A stretch of 64,000 bases of DNA from contig CM114274.1 of the NCBI GenBank assembly GCA_050084515.1, forward strand, positions 13,578,001 to 13,642,000, given 5' to 3'. Both the position numbers and the translations under genes were made by a program. Below, piece by piece: positions 44,446 to 55,049 of this stretch; positions within the stretch are counted from its first letter, which is position 1; each line of letters begins with the position of its first letter. This stretch comes from Blasia pusilla. Lineage: Eukaryota; Marchantiophyta; Marchantiopsida; Blasiales. The notes under the pieces are model-generated. The model worked only from the letters and a program-made list of their open reading frames with translations, was not told the DNA's origin and did no database searches.

Positions 44446-45923
44446 CATTAGGTCCTTGAATCCACAATTGAAGCATATAGCTGGGAAAGAGAACTCAATA
44501 GGTGACATGTTGTCTAGAGCTTGATTTAGTCAAGAAGAAGATATGGAGGCAACTGTGATAGATGAGGATGATGCACATGTGTGGCAAGTGTTATCTCAAG
44601 AACGAGGTGGCATAGAGGATGTTCTAGCCTTCAAAGAGGATTTGTATGAGGGCAGGTTAAAAGAAATTGGGCGCTATTTAAGCACTCTGCAAAGAGATGG
44701 AGGGTGGACAGAAAAGTTCTTCAAGGAGATTCGGCACAAGGCGTATGGCTATCTACTACAAGCTGGATATCTTTGGAAAAGGCCAAAGAGGAAAGATGGA
44801 ATGCCCTTGAGGGTGGTGGATGACAATGGGACAAAAATGCAAGTGCTCAAAGAATTCCACAATTCTTTATGGGCAGGTCACAAAGGTACTTGGGCAACTT
44901 TCACCAAGATAAAAGAGAGGTATTGGTGGAAAGGCCTATATAAGGATGTTGAGAGATATGTTGGGTCGTGTGTTGAATGTCAGTTTCAATCAAAAATCAG
45001 AGTGAGAGATGGACTTAAACCCACGTATCCTTTGTCTATTCATCATCAATGGGTTATAGATCTAGTTGCTATGCCACTAGGTCTTTGGGGAATCGTTACT
45101 GGTCCTAGCACGAGAAGAGTTGTCCAACTTTGTAGAAGGGAGGGCTTTACGGGCTAAAACAACAGAGCCTATATGTCGTTTTATTCTAAAGGATATTGTT
45201 GCTAGATATGGGAGTGTCGGGAGAATCCGTGTAGATAGAGGTGAGTTGAATGCGGAGGAAGCACGAGAGTTCTTCAGGAGATATGGAGTCCACTTGAGAT
45301 TAACAACCTCCATGAATCCGGAGGCAAACGGCAAGAGCGAAAGGGGACATCCACCAATCATTCAAGCATTGGTAAAGGCGTGTGGAGATCGTTATGGTGA
45401 TTGGCCTAGATTACTTCCATTTGCTTTATGGGCAGATAGAACCACTCACAGCACCGTTACAGGGTTCATGCCTACAGAGTTGATGACAGGTCAAAAGCCG
45501 ATAATGCCGAGAAGGAGATATACCCACTTGGATGGGTTTGTCGGGAAGACGGGCTCAATAGGGAAGAGCTCCTAGCACTTGAATGCACCACTAGAGCGGC
45601 GGGAAGAGGATATTGCGAAGCGTTAGTCGAATGAAGGAAGCAAGGTTGAAAAATAAGGAGCGCTTGACAAAACTCATCGACTTGGAAGGAGCCGATAAGA
45701 GAAGGAGATTGGGTCTTGGTGCACGACAATGACCTTGACAACCAAAGATAGTACAATTAAGAAGTTTGCACGTCGTTGGTTTGGTCCATATGTTGTAGTC
45801 TTTGCTTTTGACAATGCCACTTACAAACTACGTGAACTAGATGGCACAATTCTCAAGCTGCCCATTGCAGGAAAAAGGGTCAAGATTTTCCGTAGACATG
45901 AAGGATTTCTTGATTTCGATTGA
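44446..45923 (+). pseudogene. family B RNase H end and integrase
   Basis: After the solo LTR: SLNPQLKHIAGKENSIGDML (end of RNase H), then a linker. FHNSLWAGHKGTWATFTKIK with YVGSCVECQFQSKIRVRDG forms the HHCC zinc site. IHHQWVIDLVAMPLG (first Asp) leads, after a frameshift near 45120-45160, to VGRIRVDRGELNAEEAREFF (second Asp) and NPEANGKSERGH (Glu); all three catalytic acids are kept. A gap with stops lies at 45575-45729. The C-terminal part (45729-45923) reads KKFARRWFGPYVVV and TYKLRELDGTILKLPI, with no chromodomain and no PHD finger. Confidence 0.85.
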
Positions 45924-46006
45924 ATGTGTCTAGAGGCACAACATAAGTAAGTCTATAGCAAGAAGTCTTGATGTTTTTGGGCACATACCGGAGGATGTGC
46001 AGATTT

Positions 46007-46018
46007 GGAGGGGGTGAA
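46007..46018 (+). promoter_or_regulatory. polypurine tract of family B
   Basis: GGAGGGGGTGAA lies directly before the right LTR (TGTCGTATAG at 46019). It would prime plus-strand DNA synthesis. Position and composition are as expected. Confidence 0.75.
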
Positions 46019-47291
46019 TGTCGTATAGTAAAATCAACTAGTGTGTAAACTCCTTCGTCATTAAGTGTTAGATAGAGTTTCATTAGTATTAAGTAAATTG
46101 GCTTAGAAAAAGGAGATTCTTATGTTTAAACCTCTTTATGGTGCCTCTTTTATGCGGGCCCAACGTTAGGAAAAGGAGGTAATAAATAAAAGATGACTTT
46201 ATAAAAGTAAAGTAGTTGCTTTAATGAAAAGCAAAAGTAGTCTTGGTTGGTGGCTAGGTTAGTTGGGGTAATTTGGAAAATATCATGTGGGTAAAAGAGG
46301 ATATTTTGGAAGAGATAAAAGGAAATCTACTTGTGTCAAAATGTGATTGGCTAAGCCTTGAGAGGAAGCCATGTGGCACAAGATAAGATAAGCTCTATTT
46401 CGTACTCTTGTGGATCCCTTGTGAGTATATAAAGAGGAGGGACCTTCAAGGGTTCATCACCTTCTATTCCACATCTTGAGTCTCTCGTGTCTCTCTTGAG
46501 TGTATGGCTTTGGGATTGCTTGCTCTTCCAATGAGAGTGGATCACCCCTCTTGGGAGAGTAACTTGATCATGGTCTATTCTTCGAGAGATTTCTAGAGTG
46601 GTGTGTGTGTGTGTGGGAATGAGAGGTTTGTCACCGTAGAGGAGTTTAGTCATACTAAAATAGCGGATGTTTTGGCTTGTTACTTCCCCAATGAGAGTGG
46701 ATTACCCCTCTTGGGAGAATAACTCCGCCAAAACCCATTCTTGAGGAGAGTAGAGAATGTGTGTCAAGCATGGATAGGGGTGGAGCACAAGCTGTGCCCG
46801 ACTTTCCTTTCCTCAATCCTTACCATGTCAAGGTGCTCTTTGTAGATAGGCACTGGTTCACTCGCTATTTAGTTTATCACTTTGGGGAGGCGTTCATGAA
46901 CCAGGTCATGCAATCTCCAACTCCGGTGATTCTTCCTATTGTCACATATGGAAGGACATGGGATTGTACTTTGTATGTCCTTATATAGCGATCCATGGAT
47001 GTCAATAGGCCTACTCAAGTAGGGTTTAACATTAGTTGTGCTATCTTCCTCGTGTACAAGCGTAAAATAGTTTATAGGGATTTTAAAGTTAGGAATTTTG
47101 GGGTCCGATGTTACGAAGAAGTGATCGCCTCGGCACTTCCATTTGTGATACCTGTCGTGAGAGAATGGAGAGTGTACATCATAATTTTATATTGAAAAAG
47201 GAGAACTTATTAGAGAGTTCACCTTGCATCAACCGCATCTACCGCAGCTAGAAGGCCCACCCTTGCTCGAAGAAAGACTCTCGAGACGACA
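46019..47291 (+). repeat. right LTR of family B
   Basis: 1273 bp, TG...CA, the full-length version. TATA box at 46426-46434. It includes the small frame at 46770-46988 (72 residues, Arg to Gln relative to the left copy) and, after its stop, a second frame 46995-47195 that continues the B3-like pattern. Confidence 0.9.
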
Positions 47292-47295
47292 ACGT

Positions 47296-47584
47296 GATGC
47301 GAGAACTCAACTCCATCCTCACATAGCGTAGCGTCCAGCCAAAAAACCTTGGCAAGCGTACCTTCCAACGTCATAACATCGGAAGCAGAAAATAAAGGAT
47401 CGCGGTACACAAGAGTGGCCGCCCCCAACAACGTGCTTGACACATGCCCCTCCTGAGTATCATCAATAGGAGTCGTCGCACTTGCTTCTTCCATCTCCCT
47501 CCATGCCTGCACACCAACAACATCATCAACTCTCCAAGAACTCTGATCAGAATCCATCGATGGGATCCTCATCGCTTCGGACAA
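47296..47584 (-). pseudogene. family A copy #3: segment upstream of the RNase H junction
   Basis: Minus-strand frame ending FWLDATLCEDGVEFSHH, which joins VAEANYSSYEGE at 37928 once family B is removed. The rest (SASDVMTLEGTLAKVFWLDA) I do not recognise. It lies between gag and RNase H where protease and RT should be, so an internal deletion is likely. The exact breakpoint was not located. Confidence 0.5.
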
Positions 47585-47603
47585 CGTGAAAGACTGAGGA
47601 AGC

Positions 47604-49240
47604 CTAGTCTGTTTCCTGGCTTCCCCTTGCTATGGATCCAACTCTATGGCTGCTCGATGCGTCACAACCAGCGGCGGCCTCCATCTGGGCAACCCAACAC
47701 ATCCAACCAGGATCCTCCATATCTCTCGCTGCTCCATATGATGTCGATGCTACATATCCGGCATCGGATAATCTCAATGCCATAGCGGCAATCTGCTCTT
47801 GTAGCTCATGTATATGAGCAACCATCCTAGCTTCATGCCCAATGTCTCCCTCAACGTGTGTAGGTGGTGGGACTCTACCTCCTCCACGGGCAGCTCCACC
47901 ACCTTGTCGGGAAACTCCAGCTCCTCGTCCCCCAATGGGATCACCTGGTGCACGATCTCTAGGCCCAACCGGACCGGCTTCTCGCTCTGGTGCCCTCTCT
48001 GGCCCTCAGTCCGAACGTAATTCACGATATAAACTGAAACACCTAGCGTATGTATGACCATACCTCTGACAATAGTCACTTTGATAACCTCCTAGTGCAG
48101 CACCATCTCCTCCTCCATGTTGAGGCACACGTCCATGACCCTAATGAGTGCAATCGCGCTGATGATGGGCTCCACCACATGACCAACAAGTAATAGTAGG
48201 AGGCTGCTCCTGAGCCGCATATGAAGGCATAGGTCTTTGTGGCACGGCCTCCCGGTATCCTCCCTGAGCTCGTGGTGCCACAGTCAACCTATCTCGGAGT
48301 CCACGTTGCTGCACAGGTGGTGCAGACAATTGTGACTACTCTCGCCCAGAACACATGGTGGCTACGCTCTCCTCCACCATGTTGCGCTCCATGTTCTCGG
48401 CGGTCCTAAAAACATCTCTCAACATAGGGGAGGTGTTCATAAGAAGCACCTCAAGAACCCTAAACTCTCACCCCAGCGCCTCTGGAAGTTGTGGATGCTC
48501 CGTAACTTCTCCGTCCGTACCCCCTAGTAGCTCGCCCTCAACTCAGCAAAGAACTCAACCACGAGTTGAACCTTGGACGAACCTGACTAGACGGTGCAAC
48601 TGCTCCAGTACGAGTGACCCGTCCTAAAAAATTACTAGTGGAAGAGGAAGTAGCCTCTCTTGACTCCTCCTCATCTGGGAATGGATCCGTCCATGACACA
48701 TACTATGGGTCATAGTAGAGTCGCCATGTCTCAATCTCCTAGGCATATCTGTTGGAGAACTCATGGTATTCGTCCATGGGCGCCCCCTCTAAATGCTAGA
48801 GCATACTATTCCATGCTGTAAACGGGTTGAACTCTCTAGAGTTCCTAGCCCGTTTTGAGTCACACCAACTCCTAAACTCCGCAGTGAAGTTGTGTAGCTC
48901 TACAGTGCCTACAACACCCGAAAACCTATGTGATCCTCTACCCCAGTCGTCCATCTCATACGGCCAGCTAGTAGGACCACTCAATGTGTACGATGGATCA
49001 CTAACAGACTCATCTATACGCTCCCCCTTATCAAAAGAAAACACAGAAGGAGATCGAGGTGGTCTCTCAGGTGGAGATCCTAAAAACCTTGCACCACTCG
49101 GCGTAAATCCTCCAGAGCTACTCTCAGGTCCACTACCTCACCTCTCAAAATCCCGAAAGGACGCCGTGATGGCCCTCGTGCCCCTCTCACACGATCACTC
49201 TCAATCTCGTGAGTTATCCCTCAATCACTCAAACTAAACA
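47604..49240 (-). pseudogene. family A gag with zinc knuckle (copy #3)
   Basis: Minus-strand pieces. 49044-48796 and on are the N-terminal part (MFSFDKGERIDESVSDPSYT, then MDEYHEFSNRYA, WRLYYDP). 48329-48141 holds ITCWSCGGAHHQRDC (C-x2-C-x3-H-x4-C), a zinc knuckle of plant gag proteins. 48079-47774 is a charged region (VIPLGDEELEFPDKVVELPV). Many stops separate the pieces. The same gag N-terminus recurs at 53390-53707 in opposite orientation, so it can be aligned within the window. Confidence 0.6.
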
Positions 49241-50925
49241 TGCGGCACTCAATCTACACCCTCTCACTGAGACGTGTGTTGTGCGCCAACAACCAACGTG
49301 GTGCCGCAAATCAACCGATCTATCGTCTCATCGATAAACCATCCTCAACTCTAGACATCCCACACAGGTCTATGTCCCCTTAACCCATACATCATCGATG
49401 CCCCTAGAATTAGCACGTAACCCAATATCCCAAATAATTTCCCGATATTCGGAAATCCCTCACACGTGCAGGGTAAGAGACCAGAATGGGTAACCTGACA
49501 ATAATGTCAATGTTGCTCCTCGGCAATGGCAAATCTCCACCCCAACTCGGCCGTGAAAACAACTCCTTCAATCAGCAAGTCATACTTCTCTTGTACTGAA
49601 GTTGCTCAAACCTCCTCGATGTGTAGTGCAAGTCTAGAGGTCCGGTGCGGCACTGGCGGCACGGCACTTGGGAATGGGGTGCAGCACTCGGCGGCATACC
49701 CTCCTCCATCAAAAATTTATGTGCTCTACTCCTTAGTGAAGGAGCGGCTCCGCGATGGAGAGAGTGTGGTGTGGCCACGAGTGGCACGGCGCAAAAATTG
49801 GCGGGGCGTTGCGGCTACGGGCGTCACGGCATGGTACTTGATCATTGTCGAGCGGCTACCAATCACAACAAAGCAGCATGAAATGAAAACTCAAACACCA
49901 TAACCCAAGGTCACCTACCATCACAGGTTGATGAAAAAACTACAATGACAGTGGCGGCCAAAGAAAAATATGTGGTGGCGGCGCAAGTCAGAGAATCAAC
50001 GGTGGTCGTGGAAGACCCTCCACTCCGTAATGGCCGCAATGGCAACCAAAGGGTGGACAACGGCCGAATGTGGCTCTGAGCAGCGCTAGGCAACAACAAC
50101 GGCCGATGGTGACCGTTGACCGTTGATGGTGACTATGACAACGACGGCCGCCGCTGGCGCGGCGGCTGGTTTAGGGTTTGAACAATTTTACCCTCAAAAT
50201 TGCCTAGCAATGGCAGTTTTGCAAGATTGACCATAACTTTTTTCTGGAAACTCCAAATTGCACATTGTTTGTTGCACAGTGTGCACAACTTCATCATCTA
50301 CAAGAGCATCAAAAAATATTTGGAATCTAATATTCCAATAAAAACTGATAGGGACTGTTGTAAATCCAAATGTCTCTTTCTCCTACACATAATTCGGCAG
50401 CCTTTCCGCGTTGATTTCTCCCAACGAAAATGTAAAACATATGAGAACAAAATCAGCAAGCTACATGGTGATCCCAAAAGCACCATCATGGGGCAACCCG
50501 CCCCCATTCTTAATCCCTATCAAAAATTGGGCAGCACTTCCGTGCGCCATTCTTCCACATGAAAAATCGGCAAAGGAAACATCACAAGTAAGCGGCTCTT
50601 GCACCGGTGAGCACTCCCATCAACCACTGAACAGGGAATACGATCCCTTACTTGCAAAACTTCTGAGTAATCAGCGAGCTCCCCCATGAAGCTCTCTCAC
50701 TCACTCATTCTCTCTTTGTAAAATAAGATCATTTACTCAAAATGGTACTTACCTAAAATAGCAAGTTTCTCAATATGGCTCCAAATGAGCGGAAACGAAG
50801 GGGAAACCAGCTGTCTCATGTTTCCTGGGGCCTCACTAGATCATCCTCAACCTACTAAGCCTGTCCTCCACTACTCAAAAAGGTGCTCTACTAGATCTGA
50901 CCGATCTATCCTAAAAGACATGACA
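49241..50925. repeat. 5' non-coding region/LTR end of family A copy #3
   Basis: No gene. 50745-50925 matches 31187-31362 (tatggctccaaatgag, aacgaaggggaaac, ctatcctaaaa or variants) and ends CA before GGAT. GC-rich parts at 49600-50180 have frames on both strands that look like chance. Confidence 0.5.
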
Positions 50926-50929
50926 GGAT

Positions 50930-52260
50930 CGATGCCCCAATATACTGTCTTCTGCTTGTGGTCCAATCTGATAGGCAGCTGATGGTATCTAGCTGGAAGA
51001 TCTAATGAACTGAAGACCTTTGCATGCCCAATCACATCAAAGATCTCCTCACGGATGGGCATCACATACCTATCGGACTTTTTCTGCCGATTGATAGGTC
51101 GGTAATGTCCACACATCCGCCTATCCGTTCAGTTGCCATGCACATCCTTCTTGGCGGGCATGACAATGGCAAATGCATATTCTCCATGCAACATCTCCAC
51201 TAGTCCTGCTCCAACCAAGTCCTGGCTTCTAGTATGAATCAAAGCCCTCTCCATGTCACTATATCTGTAAGGTCATCGGAAGATCAGCGTGTCACACTCA
51301 ACAACTCAATGCGGATCCCTAGACCCTTCAACGTACCCAAATCCTGCATGCTAAATGCAAAATAGATCACATAACTCCTCAGGAACTGATGTATTTGGCT
51401 CCGCCCTCCTCCTATCAATCTAGGGCCTATGTATGGTTACCAAGTCTCCATCGTGACTACGGTAGGACTCTTCGGCGCGGGTGTTGGTGGTTGTTATGGT
51501 GCAACCCCGTCTCGGACAATAGAAGTCGACTGCTCTCTTGCAACCAACTGTAAAATCTCATCTCCATATGTAGTATCCAGAACTACGCTTGATGCTATGG
51601 CTACCATCTCTTGGCGTACCTACAAAACATCCCAAGAAGTCCAAGGGTGTCTCTCCCGATCATCCCTAGTGTGTCGATCTCCTTGGGTCTTGCCCCCAAC
51701 CACTGCCTCAACCATCTCAGTAGACATGGGGCTCACCAACGCAATATCTGTGATCTGTCACATCCTCAAATGACGTTGCTCAGCTACTCCTAAGCTGAAA
51801 ATCCATGTCAAGATGTTCAGGTCCATCGCATGACCCAAGACATGACGTCGAGATACCTCTGATAGCGACAATATTGTCATCATTTCTGTGGGGAATCCCA
51901 TCACTCGCTCTCGCCTATTGGCGTTGGGCTCCACCAACTTATGTACAAAGTCATCCCAAACCAAGCCAGGTTTGGCCTCCTTGAATGCATAGGAAGCGGG
52001 AAAACTCACAAATGTAGGAAAGGCTGCCCGTGGCATGCCAATCCTGTTGACCACAATAAAAAATGGCCCATCATCGTGCCTCACTGGGTGTGATTGACGT
52101 CTCGGATCCAATATGGAATCCACCAACAATTGGGAGCCGCACTCCACTCGCGCATATGCCCTCTGTAATACCTCGTGTGGGACCAAGTTGGTCCACCAAA
52201 GACACGGGTGGTGTGCTCTAGAACCTACATTCGCAGCATCTAATAACATTGAACTTGATG
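50930..52260 (-). pseudogene. family A Ty3 element copy #2, 5' half (protease-RT linker and RT start)
   Basis: 52249-51758 on the minus strand has FPTFVSFPASYAFKEAKPGL, RERVMGFPTEMMTILS and HVLGHAMDLNILTWIFSLG, a linker seen in Ty3 pol of some plants. 51280-50930 is the RT start: LVGAGLVEMLHGEYAFAIVM, a TGA where Trp is expected, RRMCGHYRPINRQ, FDVIGHAKVFSSLDLPARYH and QKTVYWGIDP, which continues as PYGKD at 35727. The Asp of SSLDL is the first RT catalytic acid. Between 51757 and 51280 the frame is broken. Confidence 0.75.
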
Positions 52261-52889
52261 TGCAGTGTTAAGTGATGGAGGGCCGATCCATGCGTGCAGT
52301 TGATGTGCACTCGTCACCACGTGGGACCTCAAATCGCGTGAAATCGGCACATTCTCCAGAATGTATGTTGGAGAACGAGACTGATTCTCCTATAAATATT
52401 GCAAAATCCACATCATCTCCCAAAACAGCCTGGACCGCTTCTCAGCTAACCCGCTACCCCGTCCAGAACTTGGCTAGCCCTGACACACCCAACCAACAAT
52501 GATCAAAGTCTATGGTCCCTTCCCGCTCCAAGTCTTGCGGCCCCAGCAATGAAACATCTCTCGGTAGGGAACTCTGGTATTCCTGGACAGCGGAGGCAGA
52601 CAACAAGTCGGGAAAACGGAGGCGTAACTAAGCCATATGGTGAAGTGAAGTGCGCCTTGCAACCTCATCAGTCTCCACGTATAGAAACTGCTGCACGGGC
52701 ACTCATGCCTGCAAAACAACAGCTAAAATAGTGTTGATCCCTCAAAAGAGATCCAAGATGCAAATACCCTCGTTTGGGATGCACACACAATCGGGGTGGT
52801 GTCCAAAGGGGTCATAGTAGCATGCCTTGCTACCTCGGGTTCCTCTCATCTGTCACGCTCTGGTGAAAATGTCTCGCTCCACGTGATCT
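52261..52889. other. no gene recognised
   Basis: Short overlapping frames on both strands without motifs. It may include more of the 5' part of family A copy #2, but I cannot show it. Confidence 0.35.
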
Positions 52890-54205
52890 AGAGTCATTAA
52901 CTGTGACTAGTAGTCATAGTTAATGACTTGCCTAGTCATTATTAATGACTTGTCTAGTCATTCTTAATGAAGCATGTGGTCAATCCTTATGACTCCTCCA
53001 GTCATTCTTTATTACTCGTCAAGTCATTTCTTATGACTTCACCTAGTCATAAAAAATGACTGGGTGAAGTCATATTTAGTGACTATGTTGAGTAACAAAA
53101 AAGAGACTCAGATATGACTACCTTCAGTTTTAGTAACAAATTATACGACTAGGAGTAATTTTATGACTAGAGTCTGGTTAAGTAATTACTTAGTCATACA
53201 GGCCCGGTTTGAGTAACATCTAGTCATTTTTCCTAAGTCATCCAGAGGGGGTTTTTGTACTCGTGAGGGTTTACCTAGAGTGGTGCGAGGTTTTAAGAGT
53301 CTCCTTGTGAGAAACCACCTTGATCTCCTTCTTTGTCATCTTCAAATGAGGGGGAGAGTGTAGAGGAGTGTGCTAGTGATCTACTGCACATATTGAGTGG
53401 TCCCACCATCATTGCAGAGTTCAAGATTTGGTGTGACTCACAGTCGACTATGAAGTCTAGAGAGTTCAACCCGTTTATAGCATCGAATAGAATGTTCCAA
53501 CATTCAGAGGGGGCACCCATGGACGATTACCATGGGTTCTCGCAGAGATATGCCCATGAGATTGAGGCGTGGAGACTCTACTATGATCCGCACTATGTGT
53601 CATGGATTGAGCCGTTTCTAGATGAGGAGGAGGAGTCAAGAGAGGGTTCCTCCACCAATGATGTTGTAGGAGGGGTGACTCGCAATGGAGTAGTTGCATC
53701 GTCCTAACACACTCCTCTACACTCTCCCCCTCGTTTGAAGACGACATAGAAGGAGATCGAGGTGGTTTCTCACAAGGAGACTCTTAAAACCTCGCACCAC
53801 TCTAGGTAAACCCTCACTAGTACAAAAACCCCCTCTGGATGACTTAGAAAAAATGACTAGATGTTACTCAAACCGGGCCTGTATGACTAAGTAATTACTT
53901 AACCAGACTCTAGTCATAAAAATTACTCCTAGTCGTATAAGTTGTTACTAAAACTGAAGGTAGTCATATCTGAGTCTCTTTTTTGTTACTCAACATAGTC
54001 ACTAAATATGACTTCACCCAGTCATTTTTTATGACTAGGTGAAGTCATAAGAAATGATTGTACGAGTCATAAAGAATGACTTGTCTAGTCATAAAGAATG
54101 ACTTGTCTAGTCATAAAGAATGACTAGACAAGTAATAAAGAATGACTAGATGCTTCATTAAGAATGACTAGACAAGTCATTAATAATGACTCGATGTCCA
54201 CCATC
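52890..54205. repeat. large inverted repeat with CACTA-type ends
   Basis: Arms 52890-53367 and 53705-54200 are near-perfect reverse complements around a ~340-bp centre. In each arm an outer ~375 bp is made of gtcatt/aatgac subterminal motifs (cttgtctagtcattctt). It ends in a CACTA-like terminus: CACTAGTACAAAAACCCC at 53815 on the right arm and its mirror (with one change) ending at 53265 on the left. The inner ~100 bp of each arm and the centre are family A gag sequence. So two CACTA ends face away from a piece of gag. Confidence 0.75.
53268..53707 (+). pseudogene. family A gag fragment inside the inverted repeat
   Basis: Plus-strand frame: SSNEGESVEECASDLLHILS, then MDDYHGFSQRYAHEIEAWRL and YYDPHYVSWIEPFLDEEEES. 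It matches the gag on the minus strand at about 49045-48640 and is better preserved. It is flanked on both sides by CACTA-type ends, in mirror orientation. Confidence 0.65.
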
Positions 54206-54621
54206 TCCACGCTCGCGGTCCTCATGACCTCATCGTCCGTCACTTGAACTTCGGCCGTTTCCGCTATATTGATTGTGTCCCCGGACTTCATCGGGGACAT
54301 TTCCTGCATCTCAACACTTTTGGTTGGACGGGCCGGGCTTTCTTCAATGGCAATCGCTTTTTCCCTTTGAGCTTTTTCCAATTCTGCTCTCCTCACCGAC
54401 GCGTCCAGAGGCTTCTTTTCACGCTTTTCCTCAGTGATCCTTTTCTTCAAGGACGGCGACGTCTCAACCTCTGCGTTCTGTTCTTCGAGTGCCTCCTTAG
54501 AACATTTTGCAAGAAGCTTTTGCTTGTGCATCTCCGCTTCCATTTCCTGCTCCTCGATCTCTTGCTGCCTTATCTCATTGGCCGAACGAGGCCCTGGAGA
54601 TGGTGATGCAGGAGTCCTCAT
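54190..54621 (-). pseudogene. charged coiled-coil gene fragment (copy 2)
   Basis: Minus-strand frame starting MRTPASPSPGPRSANEIRQQ, then EIEEQEMEAEMHKQKLLAKC, EEQNAEVET, TEEKREKKPLDASVRRAELE and VTDDEVMRTASVEMVD. It is then fused to CACTA subterminal sequence. It is the same protein as at 32.7-33.15 kb and is open throughout. The family is unknown; composition and spacing suggest a coiled coil. Position inside the arm-side of a CACTA end suggests gene capture by that transposon. Confidence 0.6.
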
Positions 54622-54719
54622 GGACTTGGCAGTGAAGCTCCCACCCTTGCTTCATGGAGTTTTTTTCCTCGTCTTTGTTCCCAAAAATGCCTCCTATGGA
54701 CAAGGAAATTGCTTTATGT

Positions 54720-54850
54720 GCACGATGAGTCGGCTCGACGAGTCGCCTTGATGAGTCGCCTTGCTGATCTCGCAATGAGTCGCCTCTGATGAATCGTTTT
54801 TTTGGGTCACCCTGTATTTCGAATCTTCTCGCGATGAGTCGCTATGTAAA
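54720..54850 (+). repeat. gatgagtcgcc mini-repeats
   Basis: Six or seven copies of (g)atgagtcgc or close variants in about 125 bp (tgatgagtcgccttgatgag and on), some spaced and some adjacent. Non-coding. Confidence 0.65.
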
Positions 54851-55049
54851 GCGCCCCTTGGTATCTGGTCAGCTGTTGTGCGGAAGAGGAATTGAGATCT
54901 CAAAACAAAAAATCAGAAATGAGCGAATCCTTGCCTATTTATACTTTTCGAGCTGTTGGGCTAACCGTTGGGTCGCATCATCGTTCCGACGGCGACGTGT
55001 CGGCCGTTATGGAAGTCTGGACGTAAAAACCACCAACCCGATGGCTCCG

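Larger units (their letters stand above)
37929..47291 (+). mobile_element. family B Ty3 retrotransposon with both LTRs
   Basis: LTRs at 37929-39024 and 46019-47291 start TGTCGTATAG and end CGACA. ACGT is duplicated at 37925-37928 and 47292-47295. Internal order on the plus strand is gag, protease, RT, RNase H, integrase, with a polypurine tract before the right LTR. The LTRs are nearly identical apart from a ~180-bp stretch (about 46205-46385) missing on the left, so insertion is younger than its neighbours. It carries several stops and frameshifts and a 1020-bp solo LTR in its RNase H, so it cannot move by itself. FVDD in its RT and the aspartate-rich gag/PR linker set it apart from family A. 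Confidence 0.9.
35728..50925 (-). mobile_element. family A Ty3 element copy #3 (host of family B)
   Basis: Bounded by TG (35728, TGTCGTGCGCATACAC) and CA (50925) with GGAT on both sides (35724-35727 and 50926-50929). Removing it joins the two halves of copy #2's reverse transcriptase in frame. Its own content on the minus strand is gag (49240-47604), an unrecognised segment (47584-47296), RNase H, integrase and PHD finger (37928-36060). Protease and RT are missing, so it is a deletion derivative. Family B (37929-47291) sits in its RNase H. The LTR lengths could not be fixed because the right end resembles only the last part of the left-end family. Confidence 0.75.

Noticed and set aside
51429-51773. 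114-residue plus-strand frame
   Set aside because: It is antisense to the decayed pol linker of family A copy #2.
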